Shown piece by piece: positions 5,457-6,002 of a DNA stretch of 6,002 nucleotides. This DNA is from Desulfobacteraceae bacterium (lineage in GTDB: Bacteria; Desulfobacterota; Desulfobacteria; Desulfobacterales; Desulfobacteraceae). The notes beneath the pieces are model-generated. The model did no database searches and was not told the DNA's origin. It saw only the letters and a program-made list of their open reading frames with translations. Made by a program: the position numbers and the translations under genes. Position 1 is the stretch's first letter. Each line of letters begins with the position of its first letter. Where the stretch lies: the NCBI GenBank assembly GCA_003354055.1, contig PIVQ01000469.1, positions 1-6,002 of the forward strand, given 5' to 3'.

Positions 5457-6002
5457 TTACTCCAACCCGTACCGCTTTATCTTCCTAAACAGAGTTTTGC
5501 GGTCAACACCAAGGGTGTCGGCTACCTTTCCCTTTTTCTGCCTATGGAGGGATAACGCCTTTGCGATATAGGTTTTTTCAAACTCTTCCACCGCAGCTTT
5601 CAGGCTTCTTGATGAACCGGTTTCCGATGTCAGTCCCCCTTGTTTCAGGCTTTTGGGATCCAGAAAATCAAGTTTTCCAAGCACCAGAAACTGATAGACC
5701 ATATTCTGGAGCTGCCTGATATTGCCGGGCCAGGAATAGTTCATCAGGGCATCTATCATTTCAGGTGTCAACTGGGCTGTTGCATTATCTTTGGGATAGG
5801 AATTGAAAAAATGTTCGAGGAGCAGAGGAATATCCTGTTTTCTGTCCTTTAAAGGCGGCAGGGTAATGGGAATGATATGCACTCTGAAAAAAAAGTCTTC
5901 TCTGATTTTTTTCTGGCGGATGCGCTCCTGAAGATCCCTGTTGGTTGCACAGACAAATCTGATATCCGGTTTTTTTAATTCGGTTCCGCCTACCGGGATA
6001 TA
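5457..6002 (-). CDS. Sigma54-dependent AAA+ transcriptional activator, C-terminal part (NtrC family)
   Basis: Only the last 181 residues are in the window; the 5' end runs off at 6002. The reading frame continues upstream of the GTG at 5882, which is an internal valine, not a start. Visible in order are YIPVGGTELKKPDIRFVCATNRDL (sensor I region, 1-24), IREDFFFRVHIIPITLPPLKDR (33-54, with the arginine-finger region and the 'LPPLRxR' motif), and NYSWPGNIRQLQNMV (88-102, sensor II). After a linker comes a Fis-type helix-turn-helix, VEEFEKTYIAKALSL then KGKVADTLGVDRKTLFRKIKRYGLE to the C-terminus (138-181). Family members are hexameric ATPases that remodel sigma54 polymerase from upstream sites. 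The N-terminal sensor (receiver, PAS, GAF or other) cannot be seen. The neighbouring GAF-PAS-GGDEF gene on the same strand suggests it acts in, or shares an operon with, a c-di-GMP pathway. Confidence 0.95.
   Translation of the reverse strand, partial: YIPVGGTELKKPDIRFVCATNRDLQERIRQKKIREDFFFRVHIIPITLPPLKDRKQDIPLLLEHFFNSYPKDNATAQLTPEMIDALMNYSWPGNIRQLQNMVYQFLVLGKLDFLDPKSLKQGGLTSETGSSRSLKAAVEEFEKTYIAKALSLHRQKKGKVADTLGVDRKTLFRKIKRYGLE

Noticed and set aside
5880..5882. GTG as the start codon of a 141-residue Fis-type protein
   Set aside because: The same frame stays open to the window edge and encodes conserved AAA+ motifs (IPVGGTELKKPDIR, ATNRDL), so this GTG is an internal valine.
1..6002. CRISPR arrays, tRNA genes, insertion sequence ends or att sites
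   Set aside because: No regularly spaced repeats, cloverleaf-like segments, transposase genes or terminal inverted repeats were seen on either strand.

Overview
The window is about 6 kb of bacterial chromosome dominated by cyclic-di-GMP signalling genes. It has moderate G+C, AT-rich intergenic DNA, good Shine-Dalgarno and sigma70-type promoter sequences, a sigma54 activator and multi-domain GGDEF proteins. This style fits a Gram-negative, possibly a Desulfobacterota (delta-proteobacterial) anaerobe. The taxonomic guess is inference; no marker gene is present.

Layout, left to right. Positions 1-2851 (minus strand) hold a two-gene operon. A membrane-anchored PAS-GGDEF diguanylate cyclase (1280-2851) is followed after 16 bp by an EAL-HDOD protein (1-1263) whose EAL domain has lost several catalytic residues. 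A perfect 17-nt inverted repeat sits on the stop codon of the cyclase gene, just before the EAL-HDOD start. A near-consensus sigma70 promoter for this operon lies at 2965-2993.

Positions 2852-3364 are an intergenic region of 513 bp. It holds the minus-strand promoter and leader, a small palindrome, a plus-strand extended -10 promoter, and what looks like the 3' remnant of an unrecognised minus-strand gene (about 3057-3289). The two open frames of that remnant meet exactly at an A6G run, which is also the classic -1 slippery heptamer A AAA AAG. This is the least explained part of the window.

Positions 3365-3871 (plus strand) encode a small pyridoxamine-phosphate-oxidase-like (split-barrel) flavoprotein. 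It converges with a cytoplasmic GAF-PAS-GGDEF diguanylate cyclase (3895-5367, minus). Upstream of that, on the same strand and 89 bp away, is the C-terminal part of a sigma54-dependent AAA+ activator with a Fis-type helix-turn-helix (5457-6002). Its N-terminus lies outside the window.

Working together: both GGDEF domains keep the GGEEF active site and the RxxD inhibitory site, so both should make c-di-GMP under product inhibition. One is wired to a membrane sensor and the other to cytoplasmic GAF/PAS sensors. The degenerate EAL-HDOD protein is more likely a c-di-GMP receptor or scaffold than a phosphodiesterase. The sigma54 activator may control the adjacent GAF-PAS-GGDEF gene. Apart from the remnant gene and the stop-codon hairpin, the content is ordinary signalling machinery.
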